Assembly (NCBI GenBank): GCA_009823395.1
Contig: CM020514.1
Coordinates: 11,763,466-11,827,465 of the forward strand
Origin: Thamnaconus septentrionalis
Taxonomy: Eukaryota; Chordata; Actinopteri; Tetraodontiformes; Monacanthidae
Length of the DNA stretch: 64,000 bases
Reading direction: 5' to 3'
Part shown: positions 37,001-46,335 of the stretch, one piece after another
Layout of the letters: each line of letters opens with the position of its first letter
How positions within the stretch are numbered: the stretch's first letter is position 1
Made by a program: the position numbers and the translations under genes
Notes under the pieces: generated by a model
Seen by the model: the letters and a program-made list of their open reading frames with translations, nothing else
What the model was told of the DNA's origin: nothing
The model's database searches: none

Positions 37001-38178
37001 GTGCTTGGTGTCTACAACTCCTCAGACTAATATTAAACTGACATGCATTACTGGAAGCATCTAATGTATCAACATATAAGTTTAGGACTCCAGTATTGTG
37101 GCTGTATGTTAAAATTACCAATGCAGAGGATATTGAAGCAGAAGCCCTGACAGATGGACTTGTTAACAAGCTGGTCTGGGAGGCTATCAAAGCCCACATG
37201 GCCTGCCAGAGACAAGGGCCGCACTCCATTATCCTGTAAAATATAAATAACAGTCATATGAATAATCAAGGTTTTTAATGCAGGTGTTGGCTATTTTATA
37301 ACCAGCTATGACAGACAAAATACATGAATGACATGAAAATGAAAACAACTCCATGAAGTGCATAGCATAGATGACGGCTTCATTGTAATGTTCCCAAAGC
37401 CATTTGTGAGGCGTCATCTGAAGGTGCGTTCAACATGAGGGGAAGTGCTGGAATCCACATAAATGACGTGGCTCCGGTGTTTTGACTGACCGTCCACCTT
37501 AATATATTACAACTTAGGGACTGAGTTAGGAGCAGAGTATCATCGACCATTGATGGATGGGAAAATGCACTTTACTTTATTGATGTGACTCAACTTCATT
37601 GAGTTTAAAAAAAAACAAACAATAGACGGTGACTCAGGTTTTGATGAAATGTCTGATGGGCGTGAACGCACAACTTCATTCACAAAAAACAATGCTGAAT
37701 GGCAAAACCTTTCTCAAGGAAAGTGTCGGTTCAGAATTAGAACAGTCAAAATCTATCGGTTTTAGTGCAAATCAAAAAGTAATTACACCGTTGCACCAGG
37801 GGGGGAACAAAAACCTTTTGACTGTTGTAGTTGCCAACTGAGCGTAACGTTAGCCAGCTAGCGTCTTACACTTAAAGTTGAGATTTTAAAACTTAGTTTC
37901 GTTGATATAAAATTCAAAACTACATGTGTAATACCCCGACAACCGTCTTAAACAGTGTTAGTGTAAAAGAACAGCGGTGGTTTGTGGGTATAACTGACTG
38001 TATTACGCATTAATAACAATGTTTTGAAGTTTGAGGTAAGTTGTGAGCTACGAGCTAAAGCTAACTTGGCGATAGCCACTCGGACACTCCCTGCGCAGCT
38101 GCCAGGGACGCGCACAAGTCAAGCACAGTAAAGGAGAAAATCACTGACCAGCTGCCGAGCTACATCCGAGGAAGACAT
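32833..38178 (-). CDS. septin10: Septin 10 (SEPT6-group septin GTPase), complete
   Basis: Nine exons (38149-38178, 37119-37233, 36733-36928, 36382-36568, 34625-34786, 33780-33876, 33506-33674, 33117-33249, 32833-33015) splice to 1272 nt, or 423 residues. The start [10 protein letters not shown] matches the human septin-10 start. The P-loop GETGIGKST is at residues 49-57, the switch motif NTVGFGD at 101-107 and the G4 motif AKAD at 184-187. The septin unique element precedes a C-terminal coiled coil (about 320-405, [14 protein letters not shown] to [20 protein letters not shown]) and a basic KKDKDRKK tail. Septins polymerise into hetero-oligomeric filaments at the cortex and cytoskeleton; SEPT6-group members are generally weak or inactive GTPases. 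It is convergent with sh3rf3 and divergent from sowahc, as in human 2q13. Confidence 0.95.
33117..33249 (-). CDS. septin10: septin10 exon 8 (coiled coil)
   Basis: 133 nt, one base completing Ser then 44 codons, donor GAG|GTGTGT. It encodes [20 protein letters not shown] through [20 protein letters not shown], typical septin coiled coil. The acceptor TAG is preceded directly by about nine GT units, with a T6 run further upstream, which is unusual for a 3' splice site. Confidence 0.93.
33340..33493. mobile_element. TGCGTTTCCAT-type MITE, internally deleted copy
   Basis: The right end AAAACTGCAATGGAAACACAGCTA is the inverted terminal repeat of this family. The left part contains CAATGGAAACACCTGCAAAT. 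It ends about 12 bases before the septin10 exon 7 boundary. The left limit is approximate. Confidence 0.55.
33506..33674 (-). CDS. septin10: septin10 exon 7 (septin unique element)
   Basis: 169 nt, entered after one base (G|TG, Val) and left after AG (Ser), donor GTCAG|GTCAGC. It encodes [20 protein letters not shown], then [20 protein letters not shown], the hallmark septin unique element sequence, and ends CKP before the coiled coil. Confidence 0.96.
33780..33876 (-). CDS. septin10: septin10 exon 6
   Basis: 97 nt, entered in phase 0 ([20 protein letters not shown]) and ending [12 protein letters not shown] with one base left, donor CAAG|GTAAG. The RQYPWG motif is a conserved septin signature. 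Confidence 0.96.
33995..34033. repeat. (GT)n microsatellite
   Basis: About 19 GT units in a septin10 intron, immediately beside the MITE that starts at 34045. Confidence 0.95.
34045..34608. mobile_element. TGCGTTTCCAT-type MITE, long copy
   Basis: The left end is TAGCTGCGTTTCCATTACAG and the right end is GGGGTAATGCAACCGCAGCTA, inverted terminal repeats about 20 bases long. The interior includes GTGTTTCCATTAGCAGTTTT and GCGATATTTAGGTTTTGCGC, shared with 17001-17145. It fills most of the septin10 intron between exons 5 and 6 and stops about 17 bases before exon 5. It has no coding capacity. Confidence 0.75.
34625..34786 (-). CDS. septin10: septin10 exon 5 (G4 motif)
   Basis: 162 nt, phase 0 both ends, acceptor CATAG and donor AAT|GTAAGG. 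It encodes [20 protein letters not shown], containing the AKAD guanine-specificity motif, and [18 protein letters not shown]. Confidence 0.97.
34787..36381 (-). other. septin10: septin10 intron (1.6 kb)
   Basis: AT-rich DNA with no exon. A diverged Tc1-like MITE piece lies at about 35425-35600 and a TA-rich run at about 35620-35660. Nothing else is recognised. Confidence 0.75.
35425..35600 (+). mobile_element. Tc1-like MITE interior fragment
   Basis: GGGTGGATAACTTGAAGAAA, TTTTGATCCCTTTAGTGAGA and ATAGTCATTAAAATGAAAGA match the interior of the copy at 23435-23780. Both terminal repeats are missing. Confidence 0.6.
36382..36568 (-). CDS. septin10: septin10 exon 4
   Basis: 187 nt, one base completing Ser then 62 codons, donor AAG|GTAACG. 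It encodes [20 protein letters not shown], then [20 protein letters not shown] and [19 protein letters not shown], the central septin GTPase core. Confidence 0.97.
36733..36928 (-). CDS. septin10: septin10 exon 3 (P-loop and switch)
   Basis: 196 nt, entered after one base of the P-loop Gly and left after AG (Ser). It carries [18 protein letters not shown] and [24 protein letters not shown] replaces the DTPGFGD seen in many septins and is typical of the SEPT6 group. Confidence 0.97.
37119..37233 (-). CDS. septin10: septin10 exon 2
   Basis: 115 nt, entered in phase 0, one base left over, donor ATTG|GTAATT. It encodes [20 protein letters not shown], then [18 protein letters not shown]. The [16 protein letters not shown] stretch is diagnostic of the SEPT6/8/10/11 group. 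Confidence 0.96.
37234..38148 (-). other. septin10: septin10 intron 1 (0.9 kb)
   Basis: No exon, large repeat or motif stands out. Confidence 0.7.
38149..38178 (-). CDS. septin10: septin10 exon 1 (start codon)
   Basis: 30 nt coding: [10 protein letters not shown], then donor CTG|GTCAGT. The start is supported by similarity to the human septin-10 start (MASSEVARHL) and by phase 0 joining to exon 2. It is short, so it rests on the match and the donor. Confidence 0.85.
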
Positions 38179-39192
38179 GGTTTTTGTCACAAGTTAAAGC
38201 GACTCGGATGTATTTTCGTGGTGATGAAACACACTAAATGTGACTTGTTCCACAAACACTTCACAGGACCGCCTAGCTGAGCCTGCCGTCGTCAACTGGA
38301 TAGTCTGGCGGTCCACTCGAACCAACACAGGAATGAGGTGAATTCTGGTGGTGTAAGATACTATTACACCCTCAGATTTGAGGAAATGCCATCCATTAGG
38401 ACAGTATGCTAAATTTATCTCCTTGAGGAAAGAAATAATCATAAGCTACAGATTTAATAAAGTATGTCACAGCCTGTTTATTTATTTTGGTAGCATATGT
38501 ACCCCCCGATTGTAAAATGGTACAGTTCAAATTAATTTTCCCAGCCGCTTCAAGGACACTAGACGGACGATGCGAAATAACACAGTCATAAAAACTTACC
38601 TTAGTTTCTCAATTTCTGTCAAACAACCCTTCTTCTATTTTGACAAAACAGGCATGGACTAATTACAAACATAATATATCAAACAACTATCATGACAAAT
38701 GAGAGAAGCAGGTTCATTCGCTTGCAAATGGCACAAAATCGTCTGTTTCGCTAAGCAATGCGTTTTCTAACCAATATTTATACAACTGTTATCATTTTTA
38801 ACTAGCTATAAATCGCGGTCGTTGTCCAAACGAGTTTTTCTCCAAACACTTTCTTTTAAAGATGCTCTAAATAAGAAGCAGATTATTACTAATATCGCCA
38901 GTCGCATTTAGGAGTAGTCCCTGAATGCAGCACAGCCTTTGCCAGCGCAGAGCTTTGGCTTCGGCTGCTGCCGCAGCGTGCGCCCCTATCGGCCGGAGCC
39001 TGACACTGCCCCTCGGAGGAGAGAAGGAAGCAGAAGAGGGGAGAGAAGATGCTGCCGTCCGTTGTCTCACCGAGCTCGGCGAGCGACGCCAGCGCGATCA
39101 TGGGCTCCTCCTCCACATGAAGCGCGCATCTTAATTATTTCTGCGCACCTCCGCACCGCAGCGGCCAGTTTTGCACCATCCCGAAAACAAAG
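38179..39192. promoter_or_regulatory. septin10-sowahc divergent intergenic promoter region
   Basis: About 1 kb between two start codons pointing away from each other. The septin10 half is AT-rich. The sowahc half (from about 38920) becomes GC- and CpG-rich and continues into sowahc exon 1, like a CpG-island promoter. I cannot place either transcription start exactly. Confidence 0.5.
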
Positions 39193-39541
39193 ATGATGGC
39201 GCCCGAGTGCACGCAGCGCGCCGTGCACGAATTCGTGGCCGAGCGGGGAGGGAGGGTCCGACAGATGGATCTGATGGATCACTTCCTCTCGGCTCGCGAG
39301 GAGAACGAGGGGAGCTCGAGGGAAGAAGGCGTGCATCGCGAGCTGCTGGAGAGCGCCGTGGCCAGCGTGGCCCTCGTGGAGGTGGGAGAGGACGGCGTGA
39401 AATTTGTGCGTTTGCGGGCGGAGGGCAGTGCGGGCGCGGCGATGCGCGGGGAGTGCAACGGGAACGTGGAGGAGGCTCCGCGCGACGACGACGGCAGCAG
39501 CAGCGGCGTGAATGGCAACCCTGACAGCAGGGTCCAAACAG
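39193..39541 (+). CDS. sowahc: sowahc exon 1 (SOWAH domain)
   Basis: 349 nt starting ATGATGGCG (AAG-ATGATGG context), donor ACAG|GTGAGC with one base left over. It encodes MMAPECTQRAVHEFVAERGG, then DLMDHFLSAREE and LLESAVASVALVEVGEDGVK, the folded N-terminal domain. Its GC content is high. Confidence 0.92.
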
Positions 39542-42500
39542 GTGAGCGTGAGGCATTGTGTGTTGGATTAATGATGACATACCTCCCTATCTGTAGATTA
39601 AGGGTTTGTTTTAATCACACCTGCTGATTCTGATTTTCTTTTTGTGTCAACAGTCCTGTCATGTAGTCAGTTCTTACTTGACAGGCTTGTATTCCGGCCC
39701 TTGTGTTTACGACAAAACAAATTGTTTGCTCTTATTGTTTATGGATGCTAATGTTTGCAATTTGAGTATTTTGAAATTCGCTTCAACGATGACAGAGGAC
39801 CTGAGATGTTTCTGAATAAGATTGACCAACCTTAATTACAGCTGAGTCGTCTCTTTGATTTTAAAACTGTGCCCCATTCAGAATGCTAATAAAAAAGTGA
39901 GGTGAAGTTTCTTTGTCCTGAGTAGCAAACCTGTGTTGCAGCTTATAAATCAAAGTTGAAATGAGCATCTTTTACCTACTTTTTCGTTGCGTATCAAAAT
40001 AATCTGAATTCATTTGAAACAACAATTTTTCCATCCTTTCTTTTGACAGAATTTTCCCAGTAGTTCAAGTGTCATTCCATTTACACAATCAATAGAATCA
40101 ATATGCGACATCTGACCTCTGCTGACTGTGATTGCATCTGAGAAACAAGTGAGACAAAATCCCTGCAAATTCGTTTTGCCTCGATGATCATGTGTTGGAG
40201 TGAGCAGACGATGACGGGATTATCATTTTAGTCAGAGTGTTGCTTTGACAAATCACCATGGACAGCGTCATCATACAGTCAGAGCTGACTGAGCCATTAA
40301 AACCTGTCCCGTGTGTTTCCAGATGGATCCACTTCTTTGGCCGACAGCCTGGATAATGACAAACTGCTAAACGCCAATGAGCAACCAGCGGCCATGCAGA
40401 AGGTTAACAAGACAACTCCATACGCCGGAGGAGGGGAGGTGAAGCTGAGGGACCGACGGAGGCGAGAGTCGGCCCCGGTGATCGGCGTACCCGACCCGGA
40501 CCAGGCTCACTCTGCTGGCAGCCTGAGCCAGCAGGTGCGGGGGGCCCGCAGGATTTCCAAAGGATCCCAGCGGGCCATGCTGGTCAGCTGTCTGTCCGAG
40601 GACAGCGCCTTGGAAGGCCTGGAATCTGTGGGAGAAATCCACACACCCAAGGGAAGCCGCAGGAACTTCATCGAGCTGATGATGAGCAGTTCTCCTCAGG
40701 TAGGACCATTCTTTCGTTTTGAACTTAAGCTCACAAGACTGTAGTGTTGTGGTCAAGACCTCACCCACCGAGACCAAGACATTATCAAGACCAGAGAGTA
40801 TCGAAATCGAGACAAGACCAAGACTTTATTTATCAAAGACAAATAACAACAAAACAGAAAAAAATGACCAGTATATTTATTTAAATGCAAGTTTGCTTCT
40901 AAATTGAACAGCAAAATGTATCTTTTAATGATTTTCTTTAACATTTTGCTGCTTTGCCAACTATTTTGAACCATTTTCAAAAAAACAACCTTGCTTCAAA
41001 AGATTTAAAAAATAAATTAACTAGGACGAACTAGGTCATTGTTCGTGTTGGCTGAGTCTTGACCGGTCTTGATCAAAAATCCAGAGTCCGCCCAGTCCAA
41101 GACCGAGACGAGACCGAGACCCTTAAAAAGTGGTCCAGACACCAAGACCAATCCAGTGTGCTACAACACTACAAGACTGTACAGGACACATGAAAAAAAA
41201 GCTACCACACTATGTCAGACTTGTGGGCGCCTCACTTAACAGGCACTCCACCTCCTCAGTGGCTGTCAGTCGCCTTCATATGGAACCACTCGGGTTCTTA
41301 TCTATTGCTGCGGTTCCCCAGCCTGGCTTAAACGTCTTTGACAGCCACGTTTCATCGCAATTGGGGACAGTTGGGGATCGGGACCGTCAATACAGTATTC
41401 ATGAAGTGTGACTCAACGGCGACGGCCGTTATGTAATGGAGAGATTTGACACTGTGATGCAATCCAGCTTCATGTAACGACCAGGCTGACATCCCTATGG
41501 CAGTGAACTGAACTCTGGTCTGTCACAGGCATTTTCTTTTTTTCTTTTTCAATCTCCCTGTTTACTGGCCTACTTTTAAATGTATTGTATAGGTATAGCC
41601 ATTTTTTAAGGTTTATATATATTCGCAAAGAAAGAAAAGCCACTACACGTTGTCGCTTCAGTGGCTAACAGATCATCATTGATGATGCCGTGATATCAGA
41701 ACTTTGTGGCCTCTTCATATTGAATGATGGCAACAAAAGGCTTTTCTGTATTAATAAACTGTTTCCGCGTTCATCTCCGCCTGCCGACTTTTTGCAAAAG
41801 TGACTAAACCAGACGCACAAATCTGATTGGGCCGCTTGATCGTAATCACCCGCCATTTTTTCCCCTTCCCTTCCCCAAGTGCATTCTATGGGCTCTTCAC
41901 CAGATAAATGTGTGAGATAAAAACCAGAGGATGCGGGAGAGTCACCGCAGTGTTGCAGGATTATCACCAGAAAGCTTATCCTCCTAGCAGTCCTATATGT
42001 GGTGCATTGATCCACAACTCCATCGCTGTAATACATAGACCAACACAGAGAGCAATGAGCAGAACTCTCTCTTGTTCTCGCCTTGGCAGGTGCGGAGGTC
42101 CCTGATCAACCGCGGGTCGCGCATCCGCGACTCGGTGAAGAGCGACGGGGACTCCACCTCGCTCCACTCCTCCTCGGCCACCGACGACGACTGCGCCTCG
42201 GTCACCCTGGACCCCCTGGAGCACGAGTGGATGCTGTGCGCCTCGGACGGACTGTGGGACAGCCTGCAGCCGCTGCTGGCCGTGGAGCCGTGCCTGGTGT
42301 CCAAGAAAGACTTTGTGACCGGCTTCACCTGCCTGCACTGGGCCGCCAAGCAGGGCAAGGCCGAGCTGGTGTCCCAGCTGCTGGCCTTCGCCAAGGACAA
42401 CGCCATACCCGTGAACGTCAACGTGAGGTCCAGCGCCGGGTACACGCCCCTGCACCTGGCGGCCATGCACGGACACACACAGGTGGGTCACAGCGGCTCA

Positions 42501-43699
42501 TTGTACCTGCAGATGTTCAATCACTGATCATGATCTCACGGTGCACACTGGGAGAATTCTCCATTGGCAACCTAACCGTTTGAAAATATGGCCTCATTGT
42601 TGTTAAACAGTGCAGCCTAGCGCCTTCAGAAATGGAGCAAACAAGGCTCTTTAAAATGCAAGAACATGTCTGCGACTCTAAATCAGGCCCCCTTGAATTC
42701 CTGCTTCCGCCTTCGAACAAAAGAGCCCACAGTCGTCCCCGACTCGCTCAGCGACCTGCATTACTCCAGATACACACACAGCTCCTGGAGCTGTGTGTGC
42801 ATCCCGGTGCCTTTGTGCAGCCGTAGTTTTGCATTACAAGCGCAAGTGGTATTTATTCCTCAGTGGTGGGTGACAGATCCTGGAAATAGCGCAGCGACTT
42901 TGAAACAGTCAAGCCAAGGCAACTTTGATGTGTTAATATAGCTTAAACTTGCCAAGCGTTATTTCCCCCCTTGTCAATGCATTCTTTCTAGATTGCCTTG
43001 TTTTGAAGGAAAAGCGTCATCAGAGTCTGATTCCTCTATTCATGCTTTTTATTCAGTCAAAATAGTATTTGCACATTTTCTCACATACATCAAAATAAAA
43101 AAGCACCCACTTATCGTGTTGTTGTTCAACACCATAGTGTCATATGCTGATGATACTGTGTTTTTGTGTGTGTTTTTTTGAAGCCATGTTTTTTTCCATG
43201 TTTTGATTGACAGGTGGTCCGAGTGCTGCTCTCTGACTGGGAGGCGGACCCCGATGCTCGAGACTACAGTGGCCGGCGGGCCATCCAGTACCTGCCGCCG
43301 CCGCTGGCCGCCCACCTGCAGCAGGAGGGCGTGGTCACCTCGCCCGGAGCCGATTCAGACAACGAGAATGCCAACAGTGGTGGCGGTGGCGGTGGCGGTG
43401 GGCGTGGCTGGAGGTTCCCCAGGGTCCTGGCGGGGAGCCTGAACCCGCTGAGGCTCCTCAACCCGCCGGCCGAGCCGGCGGCAGCGACGACGGGGGAGGC
43501 AGCGGCTGGTGGGAGGACCAAGGGGGGGGTGCAGAGGAAGTCGTCGCTCACCCGGCTGAACGCCAGGCTGCACCGGGGCCGCCACCGAGCTCAGATCATC
43601 CACAGCGCCTCCTTCAGGGACGCGGGGGACATCGGGAGAGGGGAGGAGCTCCCTAAGAGCCCGCTGAGAACCCGGCCGCTGTCCAACCTCTTCGGATGA
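39193..43699 (+). CDS. sowahc: SOWAHC (sosondowah ankyrin repeat family protein), complete
   Basis: Four exons (39193-39541, 40323-40699, 42090-42482, 43214-43699) splice to 1605 nt, or 534 residues, close to the mammalian length as I recall it. The N-terminus is a SOWAH winged-helix-like domain (RAVHEFVAERGGRVRQMDLM). A polar linker follows, then two ankyrin repeats at about 317-342 (TGFTCLHWAAKQGKAELVSQ) and 355-400 (SAGYTPLHLAAMHGH). A Gly run and a basic, Ser-rich tail end at SNLFG. The molecular function of SOWAH proteins is poorly known. The neighbours sh3rf3 and septin10 support the C paralogue. Mammalian SOWAHC is, to my knowledge, single-exon, so the introns here are notable. An alternative in-frame ATG is the second codon (39196). 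Confidence 0.9.
39542..40322 (+). other. sowahc: sowahc intron 1
   Basis: 0.8 kb of AT-rich DNA with no recognisable repeat or exon. Confidence 0.75.
40323..40699 (+). CDS. sowahc: sowahc exon 2
   Basis: 377 nt, two bases completing Asp then 125 codons, ending phase 0 at CCTCAG|GTAGGA. It encodes a polar linker with EVKLRDRRRRESAPVIGVPD and a conserved-looking GSRRNFIELMMSSSPQ. Confidence 0.9.
40700..42089 (+). other. sowahc: sowahc intron 2 (1.4 kb)
   Basis: It contains a hAT-like element at 40742-41171, 42 bases after the donor. The rest shows no exon or further recognisable repeat. Confidence 0.75.
40742..41171. mobile_element. hAT-like non-autonomous element with intact target duplication
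   Basis: It begins TAGTGTTGTGGTCAAGACC and ends GTGTGCTACAACACTA, inverted termini with a hAT-like TAGNG start. It is flanked on both sides by the identical 8 bases CAAGACTG (40734-40741 and 41172-41179). The interior is built of GAGACCAAGAC-like words, a style common in fish repeats. There is no transposase. The perfect duplication suggests a fairly recent insertion. Confidence 0.85.
42090..42482 (+). CDS. sowahc: sowahc exon 3 (ankyrin region)
   Basis: 393 nt, phase 0 at both ends. It encodes a Ser-rich stretch (SDGDSTSLHSSSATDDD), then LDPLEHEWMLCASDGLWDSL, and the first ankyrin repeat plus the start of the second (GYTPLHLAAMHGHTQ). Confidence 0.96.
42483..43213 (+). other. sowahc: sowahc intron 3
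   Basis: 0.73 kb, AT-rich at the 3' side, with no recognised repeat. Confidence 0.75.
43214..43699 (+). CDS. sowahc: sowahc exon 4 (ankyrin end, Gly tract, C-terminus)
   Basis: 486 nt including TGA. It completes ankyrin repeat 2 (VVRVLLSDWEADPDARDYSG), then has a run of eight Gly encoded by GGTGGC repeats, an Ala/Pro-rich part, and a basic tail (RKSSLTRLNARLHRGRHRAQ) ending in RPLSNLFG. The Gly tract is a likely length polymorphism. Confidence 0.94.
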   Translation: MVRVLLSDWEADPDARDYSGRRAIQYLPPPLAAHLQQEGVVTSPGADSDNENANSGGGGGGGGRGWRFPRVLAGSLNPLRLLNPPAEPAAATTGEAAAGGRTKGGVQRKSSLTRLNARLHRGRHRAQIIHSASFRDAGDIGRGEELPKSPLRTRPLSNLFG

Positions 43700-44084
43700 G
43701 GTGACCAAGAAACCCGGCGACTCGCACCAGCTGTTTTATCAACACAAACACACCGTTTACTGCCCAAATGACTACAAACTACACAGCTTGACAAAAGTTT
43801 GTTTTGAAGTTTCTACAGTCGCTGGATTTTTAATGAGTGTTAGGAAAAAAAAACCTTTTGATGAGGTTGTAGCGTTTTTTATTTTCTAAAGCAGTTCTGA
43901 AGCTGTTTCACTTCCTTGACTGCGTCTAAACTGTTTTCAGAGCACACGACAAACATCACACCAGGAGTGTTGAGTTTAGTATTTTACACCAGGACAATGT
44001 TTACAAAGGCAAAAATCAGCAGGCAGGATTGTATCAGAGTTTCATTTTATTTTTATTTTTATTCTCTTTTTTAAAATAAAACCA

Positions 44085-44090
44085 CAGCCG
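44085..44090 (+). terminator. sowahc: Poly(A) signal AATAAA, proximal, sowahc
   Basis: AATAAA about 390 bases after the stop codon. Confidence 0.4.
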
Positions 44091-45182
44091 TTTGGGATTT
44101 CATTCTTTGGTTTGATTTCTCTCTTGTTTATGTTGCAAAGTAATATATTGATAGAAGTGATTTTCTATTTTTAAACGTCCCTGGATAGGATGGTGCTGTT
44201 TTTTGAAAAAATACATTTTAAACTGTGAATTACTTTTTTTTTTCTTTTTTTAAGTAGCAGATTTAAGTATGAAACTATTCTAACCGTACACGTGTCATGT
44301 TTGCACTTGCCACTTTGAAGCTTGTTATCAGCCGTCAGCCTCATTATCTTTAACTGGTAGACAGCAACATAACTGCGTTTTTCGACTTCTTGACTGAGCT
44401 GAATTGACTGAAGAAATCAATTTCCAAAACTACCACATTCGCTCATTTGCTCAAACTTTTTGCCTGTTTGTTTGTTTGTTTGGTGGGCAGGGGTTTAATT
44501 CATGCTGCAGTAGTTCAAAGTAAGACAGTTTTTGCCTCTTGGAAGCACAAAGAACGACAACATCTCACCATAAATCCTCCGAGTCTAGTTAGTTCGCTCA
44601 AGCAAAGCGGTGAAGGCATTTAAATCCTCTCACAGCTGATTATTTCTGTAAATCTGCATGTCACCCCCAATTTTAATACAGTGAAGGCTTTTTTTTTTCT
44701 TTTAGCTGTCAAAGGATCTTCACTCTGACCTGATCCTCAGTAAATATGCAATCAAACTATCTCATTAGCTCCAGCTCTGTCACTCTTGCTTGTGTGTCGG
44801 TTCATGATCATGTGCAACATTTATCGTGTCATCGTGTTTGCATCGTCTGTATCGGGAAAGGCGCTGTGCCGGGGGAATGCTGGATGTTTAGGCTTTTTGA
44901 CTGTTAACCTAAAAATGTGATCTTGACAGCTACTCATTTAATGGCCACTTCCCAGATTTTAAGAATGCTCCCTTTTTGTAGCATTTGTACTTTAGTCATG
45001 TGACCGTAACCGTCAGCTCCCGTTGTGGTGATTGTATCGTTAATCCATTTTGTAGGTGCATGAACGAGGGGAAATGTAAATGCCATCGATGTAAGTCATT
45101 GTTTACTGTGAACCGATGTGAATTTACCGTCGCTGAGCCACCAACATTCCCTTTCTCCTCATTCCCCATCTCCAAATAGGAA

Positions 45183-45188
45183 AATAAA
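45183..45188 (+). terminator. sowahc: Poly(A) signal AATAAA, distal, sowahc
   Basis: AATAAA followed by a TGTTTT stretch about 1.5 kb after the stop codon. Confidence 0.4.
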
Positions 45189-45289
45189 GCAATAATGTTT
45201 TGCAAAAGTCAGTGCTCGGTCTCCAAAAATCTATATAACATGATTCCTCATACTTTACTTCATCTGCCTGCTTCACTTGTGAGAAAATG

Positions 45290-45475
45290 TGTACATCTGA
45301 AACCAATCCCTTTGTGATGTCATATAGGGCAGCAAAGGATTTTATTCTGCTTTGTGAAACCTCGCTTTTGTCCCCTTCCAAGCACGTGAACTTATCCATC
45401 AAAGAGTCAGTTTTACCAGGAGGCTACAACCAACCAATCAACTAACCAGGATGTAAACAGAGGGCTAAAAATGTG
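45290..45475 (+). repeat. Dispersed palindrome-core repeat, copy
   Basis: CCCTTTGTGATGTCATATAG near 45308 and GGATGTAAACAGAGGGCTAA near 45449 are the two family modules in the usual order and spacing. Confidence 0.55.
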
Positions 45476-46299
45476 TTTTGTTTTTGTTTTATTTTTTAAG
45501 AATATCTGTGTAATTTTCCCATAATTAACTACACAACGCTGATCCACAGCAGTCTAGGATGATGAGGGAAAACTTTCTGAAAACTGTGACCTTTAATCAC
45601 CCAAACAGGAAAGAAAATACCAATAGCAAGGAGTGCACACATGATGCTAGCGACTAATATCTATTTATTTCCCAATACTTAGGGGTTAAATTCCAACCAG
45701 AGCGGTGCTGACCATGAGGCGAGATATTTTTTCAGCCTGGCCTGCTGACACCAAGTGATTGTCCTTGTCTGGTGGTGCTGAATAATTGATGATCTGACGA
45801 CCCCCTCCTCCGCTGCCAGCTTTGGTTCAGCATTTACAGCACATCCCCGGCTTCCTGTCTGCAAGCTGTCCCTGAAACACCCGATATATTCACAGCTGGT
45901 CTGCGTTCTGCACCTGTGCTGAGCATAATTTTTGCATGAGTGTGCACTTCTGTTGTCACAAAGACAGATCATCTTTGAGCAGTTCACCTTTAAAAGTCAA
46001 CAGGTGCAGGAAAGGTTTAAGTTTTAGAGGTCCCACATCCCAACCGCAGGTTCAGATCTTTATTTGGGGCACTAGTCAGGCATTCTGGTTGTTAAAAAAA
46101 AATAAAAGTAAAAATCAAAAACAAAAAAAAACAAAAAAAACAAAAAAACATTGATCTCAACATCATCAGCAACATTGATGGCCCTTTGTACATGGCGTCC
46201 TGCAACAACACATAATCTAAAACACAAATTTATGCTCTCCACATGTTTGGAGGCGAACCAAAGTACCAAAATATTTGTAAGGGCGAGGTGCCAGTCAGA

Positions 46300-46335
46300 T
46301 TCCAATGCCCTTTGTGACATCACAAAGTGCTCATT
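46300..46335 (+). repeat. Dispersed palindrome-core repeat, core only
   Basis: TGCCCTTTGTGACATCACAAAGTGC. Only the palindromic core module is present. Confidence 0.5.

Larger units (their letters stand above)
43700..45188 (+). other. sowahc: sowahc 3' untranslated region (putative)
   Basis: T-rich non-coding sequence after the stop. Two AATAAA signals are visible, at 44085-44090 and 45183-45188, so short and long 3' ends are possible. Confidence 0.5.

Noticed and set aside
39067..39580. Open frames of about 150 codons antisense to sowahc exon 1
   Set aside because: Shadows of a GC-rich coding exon; the plus-strand exon has the recognised SOWAH domain and a good donor.
41976..42491. Antisense open frames of over 160 codons across sowahc exon 3
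   Set aside because: Shadow of the ankyrin exon, which has in-frame splice sites on the plus strand.
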